Assembly: GCA_036268425.1 (NCBI GenBank)
Contig: DATAUE010000069.1
Span: 138,397-202,396, forward strand
Length of the DNA: 64,000 bases
Origin: DATARH01 sp036268425
GTDB lineage: Bacteria; Pseudomonadota; Alphaproteobacteria; ATCC43930; CGMCC-115725
Direction of reading: 5' to 3'
This document shows, one piece after another, positions 17,284-25,634 of the stretch (positions within the stretch are counted from its first letter, which is position 1; every line of letters starts with the position of its first letter). The notes under the pieces were generated by a model. The model searched no databases, was not told the origin of the DNA, and worked only from the letters and a program-made list of their open reading frames with translations. A program made the position numbers and the translations under genes.

Positions 17284-19267
17284 CCGCGGCAGGGGGGCGG
17301 TGAGGCGTTCGCGCGTTAGACCGGGCGGCCGGCGAGCGGCGGTTCAGCAGAAACATCCGCATCGCGCCGTAATGCTTGGCCGCCTCGGTCATGCCGACAT
17401 ATTCGCAACTGAAAGCGGCGGCATTGTACAGCGCCAGCACGGCGGCCATCGTCTCGGTGACGTAGACGCAGTTTTCGGGCGTTACCGGCTCGATGCGGGC
17501 GGCACGACTGACATGCGCCCCAAAGAAATTATTGCGCAACAGAATGGGGTCTGCCGCGGCATAAACCGGCCCCAGATGCACGCCGATGCGTAACGCCATG
17601 TCGAGCGGCAAACCGTGTGCACCGCGATCGATCGTGCTCATCGCCTCCTGCATCGCGAGCGCGCAATCAGCCGCTGCGCCGGCATCGTCAAACACCAGAA
17701 AGAGGCCGTCGCCCCACGTATTCACCAACTGAATCTGCGCTTGATAGCGATGGATTACCTGAGCACAGCAGCCGAGCAGCACGGTGATGAAGGCCGGCAG
17801 CTGATCGTCGTGCAGTTGGCTGAACCCCTTGACGTCGCCGAACAGCATGGCGCGCGTCCGGCGCTCTGCACCATCCCGCGGCGGTGCCGGTTGCGGCGGC
17901 GGGCGATAGCCATTGCCGACCGGGATTACCTGCTGCGGCATGCCGGTACGCCGCCAATGCTCCATATCGATTGCGGTGCCGACCGGCCCGGCCGCCGCCT
18001 GTCCGTCCCACACGACAATCTGCTTCGCAACGGTGGACAGATGTTGCGCATGCAGCAGCGCGAGCCCCATCCCCAACTCGCTGCAATAGCTGAACAGATG
18101 GTCGTCGCCGAGATAGCGGTCTTCGGTTGCAAAACGGACTGTCGTTGCCTGCTCGTAGCAGGCGCCGAAGCGCCGCACCCAATCCGGGCCGGCCGCCCGT
18201 ACCGAGGTTTCGATAAACTCGTCGCGATCAAACGGCAGCACGACATGCAGGCTGGCACCACGCCGCAGCAGTGCTTCGGCGAACAATATGTCGGCTCCGG
18301 CCGCAAGCGACCCATAGCCGAACCGGGCATCCGCCTCCTCCAATGCCGCAGTGATCGCCGTCTGCACCGCCACCGCCTGATCCGCCGGGAAGCGGCCTCT
18401 GTCGCCTGGCGCGGCGATGATATGGCCGACATAATGGACAACCGGCGGCGGCGTCAGCTCGTCGAGCCATTCCGCCTCGAGGCCCTTTGCAGCGATGATC
18501 AGGCGCAACTGGCGTACGGTGCTCGACAGGCCGCGGTAATCTTTCTGTGCGGTCTCGTGGATTGCCGTTCGCACCGCGTCGGCATGGGTGCGGGCTTTCG
18601 CCAGATCGCCGAGCACCAGTTCCGCTTCAAGCTCGCTGGCGATTTCATAATAGGATTTCTGCCCCGCCGGCCGCGCCGATAGCTGCCCGAGGACCTCGCG
18701 GGCAAGCGCCGCGGCGATATCGTCGGCGCCGGCCAGGAGATGCAGCGTCGCGCCATTGACGCCGGGGTAGTACGCATCGAGATTACCGGCGGCGAGCGCC
18801 TCGCGATACAACCCGGCATAGGCAGCGCCGGCTGCCGCCAGCAGCGCCGTGCGTTCGCCGCCGCTCGCCGCCAGCGCCGCATCCTTCAACAGCCGCGGCC
18901 GCAGCGCGGCAATGTCGAGGCCGAGCGGCGTCGCCAGCGACAATCGCAACGGCTGCCACAGGCGGAATTCGTCGAACAGGTCGGCAGCCTGCTGCCGCGC
19001 GCCGGTTGAGGCGAGGCACAACACCGCGCGATGCTTCAGGACGAGATCGTCGGGAAACTCGGCCAGTCCCTGGCGTGCGAGATCGTAGGCGCGAAACAGC
19101 TCACCCTCACGCTCGCAGCGGCGCACCGCGGTCATCCATTCCTGCGGGGTTTGCGGCAGCGCTAATCCACGGATCGGTTCGTCGGCCACGACGCGCTCTG
19201 TCCCTGCAACCGCCGGGGATGGCTCGGCATTCGATTGACGCCGATCGGTGGCCCGCAGGTCAAGCAT
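17270..19267 (-). CDS. Class III adenylate/guanylate cyclase with TPR-like and SLOG-like N-terminal region
   Basis: 665 aa. C-terminal cyclase catalytic domain from about 460: metal-binding Asp in MLFGDVKGFS, second Asp in NTWGDGLFLVF, and RIGVHLGPVY / NNFFGAHVSRAARIEP typical of class III. N-terminal third is helical and repeat-like (CEREGELFRAYDLARQGLAEFPDD, TPR-type). The middle (YVGHIIAAPGDRGRF, then LAAGADILFAEALLRRGASLHVVLPF) resembles SLOG-type nucleotide-binding domains; this is my reading and needs a profile search. The enzyme probably makes cAMP or another cyclic nucleotide on binding a ligand. Divergent from a hybrid histidine kinase. Confidence 0.82.
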   Translation of the reverse strand: MLDLRATDRRQSNAEPSPAVAGTERVVADEPIRGLALPQTPQEWMTAVRRCEREGELFRAYDLARQGLAEFPDDLVLKHRAVLCLASTGARQQAADLFDEFRLWQPLRLSLATPLGLDIAALRPRLLKDAALAASGGERTALLAAAGAAYAGLYREALAAGNLDAYYPGVNGATLHLLAGADDIAAALAREVLGQLSARPAGQKSYYEIASELEAELVLGDLAKARTHADAVRTAIHETAQKDYRGLSSTVRQLRLIIAAKGLEAEWLDELTPPPVVHYVGHIIAAPGDRGRFPADQAVAVQTAITAALEEADARFGYGSLAAGADILFAEALLRRGASLHVVLPFDRDEFIETSVRAAGPDWVRRFGACYEQATTVRFATEDRYLGDDHLFSYCSELGMGLALLHAQHLSTVAKQIVVWDGQAAAGPVGTAIDMEHWRRTGMPQQVIPVGNGYRPPPQPAPPRDGAERRTRAMLFGDVKGFSQLHDDQLPAFITVLLGCCAQVIHRYQAQIQLVNTWGDGLFLVFDDAGAAADCALAMQEAMSTIDRGAHGLPLDMALRIGVHLGPVYAAADPILLRNNFFGAHVSRAARIEPVTPENCVYVTETMAAVLALYNAAAFSCEYVGMTEAAKHYGAMRMFLLNRRSPAARSNARTPHRPPAAVSAR

Positions 19268-19288
19268 CGACCGCGATACCGACTCGGT

Positions 19289-19353
19289 TAAGAAGACGCT
19301 CCGCGAGGTGGTAAGAAGACGCTCCGCGAGGGGGGTAAGAAGACGCTCCGCGA
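19289..19353. repeat. Three direct repeats between cyclase and histidine kinase genes
   Basis: The 18-mer TAAGAAGACGCTCCGCGA occurs at 19289-19306, 19312-19329 and 19336-19353 (periods 23 and 24 bp). It fills most of the 115-bp divergent gap. The period of about two helical turns would put all copies on one face of the DNA, as for a cooperative regulator. It might also be a replication-slippage repeat with no role. Confidence 0.9.
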
Positions 19354-19382
19354 TGGGGCGTCCTTATCGTAAGGTTGCCCGT

Positions 19383-21422
19383 ATGAGTTGGCTTGGCCTC
19401 GACCCAATCCCGCAAAGCGAGATGGCGCAGCGCGTCCGCGACCTGGATTGGGCCGCGACCCCACTCGGCCCGGTCGAGGACTGGCCGCCAAGTCTGCGCC
19501 AATCCGCGGCGATGATCCTCGTATCGGGCTTTCCGATGGCGATCCGCTGGGGACCACAACTCGTCCTGATCTATAACGATGCCTACCGCGAAATTCTCGG
19601 CGGCAAGCACCCGCAAGCCCTGGGACGCCCGCTCAGCGAAGTGTGGGAAGAGATTTACGACGTTCTCGGCCCGCTGAACGAGGCGATTCTTAAAGGCGAG
19701 CACCGTGGATTTTTCGCCGAGGACCATTTGTGGCGGGTGCGCCGGTATGGCGGCTCCTACGAGGATGCGCGCTTTACGATCAGCTACAGCCCCATTCCCG
19801 ACGAGCAGGCGCCGCACGGCATCGGCGGCATCCTGACGACCTGCGTCGAAACCACCAAGCGCATCCGCACCGAGGAACGGCTGCGCACACTGAACGAAAC
19901 GCTGGAAGCCGAGGTCGCCGAGCGCATCCGCGAGCGCGACAAGATCTGGCGGGTTTCGGAGGACCTGCTCGGCGTCACCAATTTCGAGGGATACTTCACC
20001 AGCATCAATCCGGCCTGGACAGCGCTGCTCGGCTGGAGCGAAGACGAAATAAAGCGGATGCACATCACCCAGCTGCGCCACCCCGACGACGCGCCGCACT
20101 CGCTGGCCGGGCGCAACCAGCTCGCCGCCGGGGTTCCGACTGTCCGCATGGAAAACCGTCTTCGCCACAAGGACGGCTCGTGGCGCTGGCTGTACTGGAC
20201 GCTGACCGTGCAGGATGGCCTGATTTATGTGATCGGGCGCCACGTCACCGCCGAGAAGGAAGCCGCCGAACGGCTGCGCCGGGCGCAGGAACAGCTCGCG
20301 CAATCACAGAAAATGGAAGCTATCGGCCAGCTCACCGGTGGTATCGCGCATGATTTCAACAATCTGCTGATGGTGGTCAGCGGCAACGCCGAGCGCCTGA
20401 AGGACAAGCTGACAGACCCTCGCGACCGCCGCTCGATCGAGGCGATCGAACTGGCGTCGGCCCGCGGCGAAACCCTGACCCGCCAGCTATTGGTGTTTTC
20501 CCGGCGACAGGCGCTCAACCCCGAAATCATCGATATCGGGCGACGCCTGCAGGCCTCGCGCGACCTGCTGTCGAGTTCGGCGCGCGGCGATATCGACCTC
20601 GTCATCGACATACCGGGCGACACCTGGCCGGTATCGGTCGATGTGCCGGAGCTGGAGCTTGCCCTCGTCAACGTCGTGGTCAACGCGCGCGATGCGATCG
20701 CCGAGAACGGCACGATCGCAATCACCGCACAAAACATACGGTTGCGTACCACCGACACCGCCGACGAGATTGAGGGCGAGTTTGTCGCGCTCGCGATCAG
20801 CGATACCGGTTGCGGCATTCCGCCGGATCTGGTGCCCAAGGTCTTTGAGCCGTTCTTCACCACCAAGGGACTGGAGAAAGGAACCGGGCTGGGCCTGTCG
20901 CAAGTCTATGGTTTCACCCGACAATCGGGCGGCACCGTAACGATCGAAAGCATTGTCGGTGTCGGCACCACGCTGGTCCTGTATCTGCCGCGCAGCGCCG
21001 CGCTCCCTGCCGCCGATCCCGAGATACCGGCGGGCAGTGAAAGCTCCTGCGCCAACGAACGCGTTCTTCTGGTCGAAGACAATGCGGATGTGCGCGAGGC
21101 CGCTTCGATGCTGCTGGCTCAACTCGGCTACCGGGTCGTCGAAGTCGACAATGCCGCCGCGGCGCTCGACGTTCTCGGCAGCGGCGAACGCTTCAACCTT
21201 GTGTTCAGCGACATCGTGATGCCCGGCGACCTCAACGGCATCGGGCTGGCACGCCAGGTGCGCAACAAGTACCCGCAGATGCGCGTGCTGCTGACGACCG
21301 GCTATTCGCAGAGCGAAGCGGCGGCACAAAGCGGCTTTCCGGTACTGCGCAAGCCCTATCGCCTCGCCGCTCTGGCCCGCGCCGTCAGCGACGTCCTCGG
21401 CAACCCCCACCCTCCGGCTTAG
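19383..21422 (+). CDS. Hybrid sensor histidine kinase with PAS domains and receiver
   Basis: 679 aa from the ATG at 19383; the upstream in-frame extension is only the translated direct repeats. Order: N-terminal PAS-like sensor (MSWLGLDPIPQSEM... DWPPSLRQSAAMILVSGFPMAIRWG pattern), coiled coil (ERLRTLNETLEAEVAERIRERDK), second PAS (about 200-310), HisKA with MEAIGQLTGGIAHDFNNLL (phospho-His), HATPase with NVVVNARDAI and GTGLGLSQVYGF, and a receiver domain with acceptor Asp in FSDIVMPGD and Lys in LRKPYR. Cytoplasmic (no membrane helices). No separate response regulator gene lies next to it. Confidence 0.92.
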   Translation: MSWLGLDPIPQSEMAQRVRDLDWAATPLGPVEDWPPSLRQSAAMILVSGFPMAIRWGPQLVLIYNDAYREILGGKHPQALGRPLSEVWEEIYDVLGPLNEAILKGEHRGFFAEDHLWRVRRYGGSYEDARFTISYSPIPDEQAPHGIGGILTTCVETTKRIRTEERLRTLNETLEAEVAERIRERDKIWRVSEDLLGVTNFEGYFTSINPAWTALLGWSEDEIKRMHITQLRHPDDAPHSLAGRNQLAAGVPTVRMENRLRHKDGSWRWLYWTLTVQDGLIYVIGRHVTAEKEAAERLRRAQEQLAQSQKMEAIGQLTGGIAHDFNNLLMVVSGNAERLKDKLTDPRDRRSIEAIELASARGETLTRQLLVFSRRQALNPEIIDIGRRLQASRDLLSSSARGDIDLVIDIPGDTWPVSVDVPELELALVNVVVNARDAIAENGTIAITAQNIRLRTTDTADEIEGEFVALAISDTGCGIPPDLVPKVFEPFFTTKGLEKGTGLGLSQVYGFTRQSGGTVTIESIVGVGTTLVLYLPRSAALPAADPEIPAGSESSCANERVLLVEDNADVREAASMLLAQLGYRVVEVDNAAAALDVLGSGERFNLVFSDIVMPGDLNGIGLARQVRNKYPQMRVLLTTGYSQSEAAAQSGFPVLRKPYRLAALARAVSDVLGNPHPPA

Positions 21423-21441
21423 AGCTTGTCACCTTGGCCGG

Positions 21442-21452
21442 GCTTGACCCGG
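21442..21452 (+). other. Candidate attL core (GCTTGACCCGG)
   Basis: GCTTGACCCGG is the longest identical stretch I find between the two prophage edges (second copy 61930-61940). It lies 92 bp before the integrase start. The left half-site plus the right-hand continuation rebuild a perfect host-style palindrome (GGCCGGG-CTTGA-CCCGGCC), as if the phage had integrated into such a repeat. Because these repeats are dispersed in alphaproteobacterial genomes, the match could also be two independent repeat copies. Confidence 0.35.
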
Positions 21453-21523
21453 TAGGAGGTTGTTGAAAAAACCAAGGCATTCCCTCACTTTTGCGACTCT
21501 GCCCTTCTAGTCTGCCTCGCGCG

Positions 21524-21543
21524 GGTACACATAGAGGGTACAC
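21524..21543 (+). repeat. Paired GGTACAC motifs, candidate integrase arm sites (left)
   Basis: GGTACAC occurs at 21524-21530 and 21537-21543, directly before the integrase ATG (21544). The same heptamer is paired near the right end (61819-61825, 61840-61846). Both pairs sit roughly 70-110 bp inside the candidate att core, which is where tyrosine-integrase arm-type sites are expected. Confidence 0.45.
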
Positions 21544-22974
21544 ATGAGAGTCGCGAGAATGCCCGTCAACGAACTGCCTCACCTGACGCGGGATAAGGAA
21601 AGCCAGCGCTGGCAATATAAGCGGCGCTGGCCGAAAGAGTGCAAGGGCTTCCAGACCACCCGGTACGTCGTCAAGTTCCGCAAGGCGCTGACTGACGAAC
21701 AGGTCATGGACGCGTGGCTTGCCGCCAATAGAGAGTATGACCGCAAGGTTGGCATCGTCCGCGACTTCCCGGAAATGGTCGCAGTCGGCAAGCAAATCGA
21801 CGCGATCACTCAGACCCTCCCCTATCTGAAAACCCTTGTCGCCGCACTCGACGCGGAGAACGCGGCCGATAGCCGGCGCGCGGCCGAACGGGAATACGAG
21901 GTCAACTTGCTCAAGCTGGCGCAGCTTGGCGACGCAGACGCGCGCGCCGAGTTCGCGGCCCGGTTCAACATCCCTCTACAGGGTGCGGTGCCCGTCGAGC
22001 CGCAGGGCGGGGTGCCGGTCACGATTGACCGAGTCCTAGAGGCATGGGCCAACGAATACCGCGACCGTGATCCGCAGCGCCGGGTACCGAGTGACAAGGC
22101 GTTGCAGGCGAAACGTGGTGTGCTGCTGTACATGTTCGAGGCGCGCCGCAAGGCGGAAGATTTGCGCGGCATAACCGAGACGGACCTAAAGCAGCATCGC
22201 GCCTATCTGCTGAGCGACGATCGCAAGCCGGGCCGCAAGGGTAACAAGCTGCCAAACGCACATGCCCATATCGAGGAACTGAAAACCTGTTTCAATGTCG
22301 CGGATCGCAACGGCTTGCTCGGCGACATGCCCAACCCGGCCGCGAAGTTGCAGCACATTTCCAAGGCGGAAGTGACCCGCATGGATTTTACGGCTGCTGA
22401 GCGCGCCGCGATCCTGACAGCCGCGCGCGAGGCTCACCCACAAGTCAAATGGGCGCACTACATCGCGGCGTACACGTCCGCCATTCCGACAGAACTGCGC
22501 TTCCTTACCCCGTCGCATTTCCGGGTAGAGGACGGGGTACAGGTCGTTGACATAAGGCCGGCCAAGGGCTCGGCACTCAAGACACAGTACCGCCCGCGCA
22601 CGGTGCCGCTGCATCCTGCATTGGTCGCCGAGGGCTTGTTGTCCTACGTCGAGACGATCCGGCGCGAGGGTGGCGACGATGCGCTGTTGTTCGGATACAG
22701 CGCGGCCTTGTTGAGCGACAAGATCAACGCGGTCATTCATCGGTTGAAAGCGGCCGGCGCCGTGGCTGATGATCCGCTCAAGAGTTTTTACTCGCACCGG
22801 CATACGATCCTGACCGAACTCGACGGCCGGCTGATCTTAGATGACGAAGGGCGCAAGGTTGACGCGTCCTACCTTGTGGGTGGTCATGCGCCGCCTGACA
22901 TTCACAAAAAACATTATGTTCATGTAAAGATGCCGCGATTGTTGGCGGCTATCGAGACTTTGGCGGCAGTCTGA
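21544..22974 (+). CDS. int: Tyrosine-type site-specific integrase, degenerate at first catalytic Arg
   Basis: 476-aa phage integrase at the prophage edge. N-terminal DNA-binding half includes HLTRDKESQRWQYKRRWP; core-binding helices about 170-270; catalytic half from about 275. Catalytic residues seen: Lys region (KGSALKTQYRPRTVPLHP), Arg-His in YSHRHTIL, His in VGGHAP, and nucleophile Tyr in KKHYVHV. The box that normally reads TGxRxxE reads TSAIPTE, replacing the first catalytic Arg by Ile, and the usual HxxR reads YxxR. It may therefore be inactive or unusual. The ATG directly follows paired GGTACAC repeats. The HEPN gene follows 15 bp downstream. Confidence 0.88.
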   Translation: MRVARMPVNELPHLTRDKESQRWQYKRRWPKECKGFQTTRYVVKFRKALTDEQVMDAWLAANREYDRKVGIVRDFPEMVAVGKQIDAITQTLPYLKTLVAALDAENAADSRRAAEREYEVNLLKLAQLGDADARAEFAARFNIPLQGAVPVEPQGGVPVTIDRVLEAWANEYRDRDPQRRVPSDKALQAKRGVLLYMFEARRKAEDLRGITETDLKQHRAYLLSDDRKPGRKGNKLPNAHAHIEELKTCFNVADRNGLLGDMPNPAAKLQHISKAEVTRMDFTAAERAAILTAAREAHPQVKWAHYIAAYTSAIPTELRFLTPSHFRVEDGVQVVDIRPAKGSALKTQYRPRTVPLHPALVAEGLLSYVETIRREGGDDALLFGYSAALLSDKINAVIHRLKAAGAVADDPLKSFYSHRHTILTELDGRLILDDEGRKVDASYLVGGHAPPDIHKKHYVHVKMPRLLAAIETLAAV

Positions 22975-22989
22975 CGAAGGCATATTGCG

Positions 22990-23682
22990 ATGAACGAAGC
23001 CGAATACCGCGACGCGCACAAGCTCATAGAAAGTCAGATTACCGGAGCGGCACGCGTCTTCTACACATACCTAGAAATACAAAAGATCGCATCGGAAGGC
23101 GGTGACAATTTCCGCAAGATACAACAGGACGGACATTTCTGGACGCTCGAATTGTACGCGTTGCAATGCACCACGTTTATCATTCTTGGACGACTTTTTG
23201 ACAAGCGGACGGATGTCTACTCTATCCCCGGCTTCTTAGACGACACCGTGAAGTCGCGAGACCTTTTCTCTAAAGCCGCTCTTAAAGAACGCAAGCGCGA
23301 TGCCGTTAAAGATGGTCCTCCGGGCTGGCTCGAAGACTTGTTGTCACGCGCACATGAGCCGACTGACGACGATTTTAACAAGTTAACCGACGCCTTTGAG
23401 GCAGCCAAAAAAGAATGGCAGTTGCTGGCACCCATCCGGCATAAGGTGTTCGCACACACAGACCGGAACGCTTTAGACGCAAACTTTCAAGCAACACTAT
23501 TCGAGAACACCACGATTGTAGGGGTTGAGGACATCCTCAACAACCTCATGAAAATTCGGCTCATGACATGGGAGTTACTGGAAAACGGTCGATTGCGTTG
23601 GATCGCAGACGACTACAGGACATATGCCGACGTGTACATTAACGACGCGCGGCAACTCTTTGGGCATATCCATATCGGTTAA
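22990..23682 (+). CDS. HEPN-like protein resembling AbiU2 (possible abortive-infection RNase)
   Basis: 230-aa helical protein. It contains R150-x5-H156 inside IRHKVFAHTDR, which is the Rx4-6H active-site pattern of HEPN ribonucleases and closely resembles the HEPN_AbiU2 family (helical bundle, R.K..AH.DR near the second half). Such proteins act as toxin-type RNases in anti-phage or toxin-antitoxin systems. No antitoxin-like gene is adjacent. Position 15 bp after the integrase suggests it is expressed from the prophage in the lysogen. Domain call rests on the motif and helical pattern only. Confidence 0.6.
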   Translation: MNEAEYRDAHKLIESQITGAARVFYTYLEIQKIASEGGDNFRKIQQDGHFWTLELYALQCTTFIILGRLFDKRTDVYSIPGFLDDTVKSRDLFSKAALKERKRDAVKDGPPGWLEDLLSRAHEPTDDDFNKLTDAFEAAKKEWQLLAPIRHKVFAHTDRNALDANFQATLFENTTIVGVEDILNNLMKIRLMTWELLENGRLRWIADDYRTYADVYINDARQLFGHIHIG

Positions 23683-23900
23683 TACGGGTCGGGGGAGCGA
23701 GGAATACAATACCCGCAAGGGAAATTACTCCGGGTGAGCTACGGGTGCCTGTAGGTCCGTGGTTCGCTTGTTCACCCCCCGGCTGCCACCCTATGGGTGG
23801 TTGACGGTTCTGCGGCGCCAGCCGCAGCCCCGGCTGCCCACCAACCATTGAGACGGTCAACAAGTAAATACCACCGCAATCTTGCGGTAGGTATTTCACA
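23683..23900 (+). promoter_or_regulatory. Structured leader of the tail-spike gene, with hairpin covering the ribosome site
   Basis: No gene is visible in these 218 bp. It holds several perfect stems: CCACCC-TAT-GGGTGG near 23787-23801, CTGCGGC-GCCA-GCCGCAG at 23810-23827, and a 13-bp stem with one bulged A (23866-23878 with 23883-23896). The last hairpin contains the only purine-rich ribosome site (GGTAGG, 23886-23891) before the TTG start at 23901, so it should repress translation when folded. Confidence 0.45.
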
Positions 23901-25370
23901 TTGGCCGATATTACAAATGACATCTGGAGTCCTGTAGACGCCGATAACAACTCGTCCGGGTTGTTGCCGGGCTTTCCCGAGGGAATGAATCCTTCGGTTG
24001 TAAACGATGCCGGCCGCGCCCTCATGGGCAGCCTTCGCCGATGGTATGACGCGACCAACCCCACGCAAACGAGTACCGGCAGCGCCAACGCACAAGTCGT
24101 CACCTATATTGTGTCGCCAGCCGCATACGTGGTTGGCGATGTCTACCGCTACATTCCCGGCTTCACAAACACTGCCGCAACAACCTTCGGGGTTAATGCC
24201 CTTGGTGACGTGTCGGTATTGTGCCACGGCTTGCCGTTGTCCGGTGGCGAGATTGTGGAAGGCGTCATTGCTGTTCTCGCCTACGACTCCACCAACAACT
24301 TCCAACTACTCAACCCGCAAAACCGCATCTTTGGTGATCTTCAAGTTCTCGGCAATCTTGCGGTTGGCGAGACTCTATCCGTCACAGGCGAGGTTACTGC
24401 TGACACGGTAGCGACCGTGCATGATGCCTTTGTTGGTGGCGCCCTGCATGTCACAGGAGTCATTGACGGTACCAGTGAAGCCCTGACAGGCGCCCTGACG
24501 GCTGACAGCGTTTCGGTCAACTCGCTAACGGTTTCTGGCGACGAACACATAAGCGGCAAGCTGTATATCGGCGACAAGTCGATCAACATCGGTGGCATTG
24601 ATGTCAACATCCTGCCGGCGGACGTTACCTTTTACATTAGTCCAACTGGTAGCGATTCAACAGGTGATGGTAGTTCCGGCAACCCTTGGCAGACCGCAAA
24701 CCATGTGTACGGCACCGTGGCCGCTAACACGAACTTTGGCACGCACATTGTCACAATCAACATGTTGCCGGGCACCTACAATGCCACATCAACCTTCTTT
24801 GGTCCGGGTGTAGGCAATTGGGCGATTCAATCGAGCACGGGTAGTGCGGCCGATGTCACGATTGCGGTTACTGGCTTTGAACAAGACGGCATTCATGTCA
24901 ACGGTAATGCGACCTGCTTCGCATCAAACATTACAGTAGGTGCGACGGGCGGCTATGCGTTGGTAAGCTCGGGTCCTTCGCAGTTGACGTTGAGCCACGT
25001 TAATGTCACGGCAGCGAATGCGCACATTGTGGCCTATGACGGTGGCACGACAGTTGTATTTGGCGGCTATGGAATTTTAGGTGACGCGACCTACCATTAC
25101 GATTGCAGCCATGCCACGGTAGTCGCGAGCCAATCAGCAAACCCCATCAACGTCACGACAAGCGGCACGCGAGCCTTTACCGCGTTCGCGCGATGCGACG
25201 GTGCGGGGTATATCCGGGCGGTTTCGTGGACGTTTGGGCCGGGTGGTGCAACAGGGTCGCGTTACTCGGTAGACAGCAATTCGGTTATCGAGACTGCCGG
25301 CGGCGATCCGAGTTCATTTTTTCCAGGGGACACCAGCGGCGCGAGCGCGAACGGCGGAATCTTCGTTTAA
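23901..25370 (+). CDS. Phage tail spike / fibre protein with beta-helix region
   Basis: 489 aa. N-terminal about 110 residues (MADITNDIWSPVDADNNSSG...) look like a virion-attachment head; a repetitive middle (LQVLGNLAVGETLSVTGEVTADTV...) has the short-turn pattern seen in fibre shafts; from about 245 (VTFYISPTGSDSTGDGSSGNPWQTANHVY) it has the opening typical of right-handed beta-helix, pectin-lyase-like tailspikes. Probably binds or cuts a host surface glycan. The start is TTG at 23901; an upstream hairpin covers the likely ribosome site. Coded on the strand opposite to the other virion genes. Confidence 0.78.
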   Translation: MADITNDIWSPVDADNNSSGLLPGFPEGMNPSVVNDAGRALMGSLRRWYDATNPTQTSTGSANAQVVTYIVSPAAYVVGDVYRYIPGFTNTAATTFGVNALGDVSVLCHGLPLSGGEIVEGVIAVLAYDSTNNFQLLNPQNRIFGDLQVLGNLAVGETLSVTGEVTADTVATVHDAFVGGALHVTGVIDGTSEALTGALTADSVSVNSLTVSGDEHISGKLYIGDKSINIGGIDVNILPADVTFYISPTGSDSTGDGSSGNPWQTANHVYGTVAANTNFGTHIVTINMLPGTYNATSTFFGPGVGNWAIQSSTGSAADVTIAVTGFEQDGIHVNGNATCFASNITVGATGGYALVSSGPSQLTLSHVNVTAANAHIVAYDGGTTVVFGGYGILGDATYHYDCSHATVVASQSANPINVTTSGTRAFTAFARCDGAGYIRAVSWTFGPGGATGSRYSVDSNSVIETAGGDPSSFFPGDTSGASANGGIFV

Positions 25371-25537
25371 TGAGCGAACACATTGACCGCATCCTGTATG
25401 CGCCGATCGAAGCAAAGCCGAATGCACGCGTGATCTATGGGCCGGATATCGAGGCGCAAATGCTGCCCGGCGAAATAATGGTCGCGCGCCTACAGCATGT
25501 CGCGTTGGTGGTAAAGCCTCCTAACCCTCTGACGTAA
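25370..25537 (+). CDS. Small phage protein of unknown function (55 aa)
   Basis: Starts with ATG at 25370 overlapping the spike stop (TAATG), so it is translationally coupled to it. Sequence begins MSEHIDRILYAPIEAKPNAR and ends VVKPPNPLT; it is soluble and I recognise no family. A spike chaperone or accessory role is a guess from position only. An inverted repeat (25546-25555 with 25580-25589, 10 bp) follows it. Confidence 0.6.
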   Translation: MSEHIDRILYAPIEAKPNARVIYGPDIEAQMLPGEIMVARLQHVALVVKPPNPLT

Positions 25538-25634
25538 ATCGTCAATCCGGCGCCGTTAACCCTCAATTGGCTTGACGATCGGCGCCGGAAGGCGTTGGGT
25601 TACGGGGCGAAATACCCCCCGTGGAATCCTGCCG

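Noticed and set aside
21423..21543. tRNA gene as the integration target
   Set aside because: No cloverleaf or tRNA 3' end can be recognised at either prophage edge.
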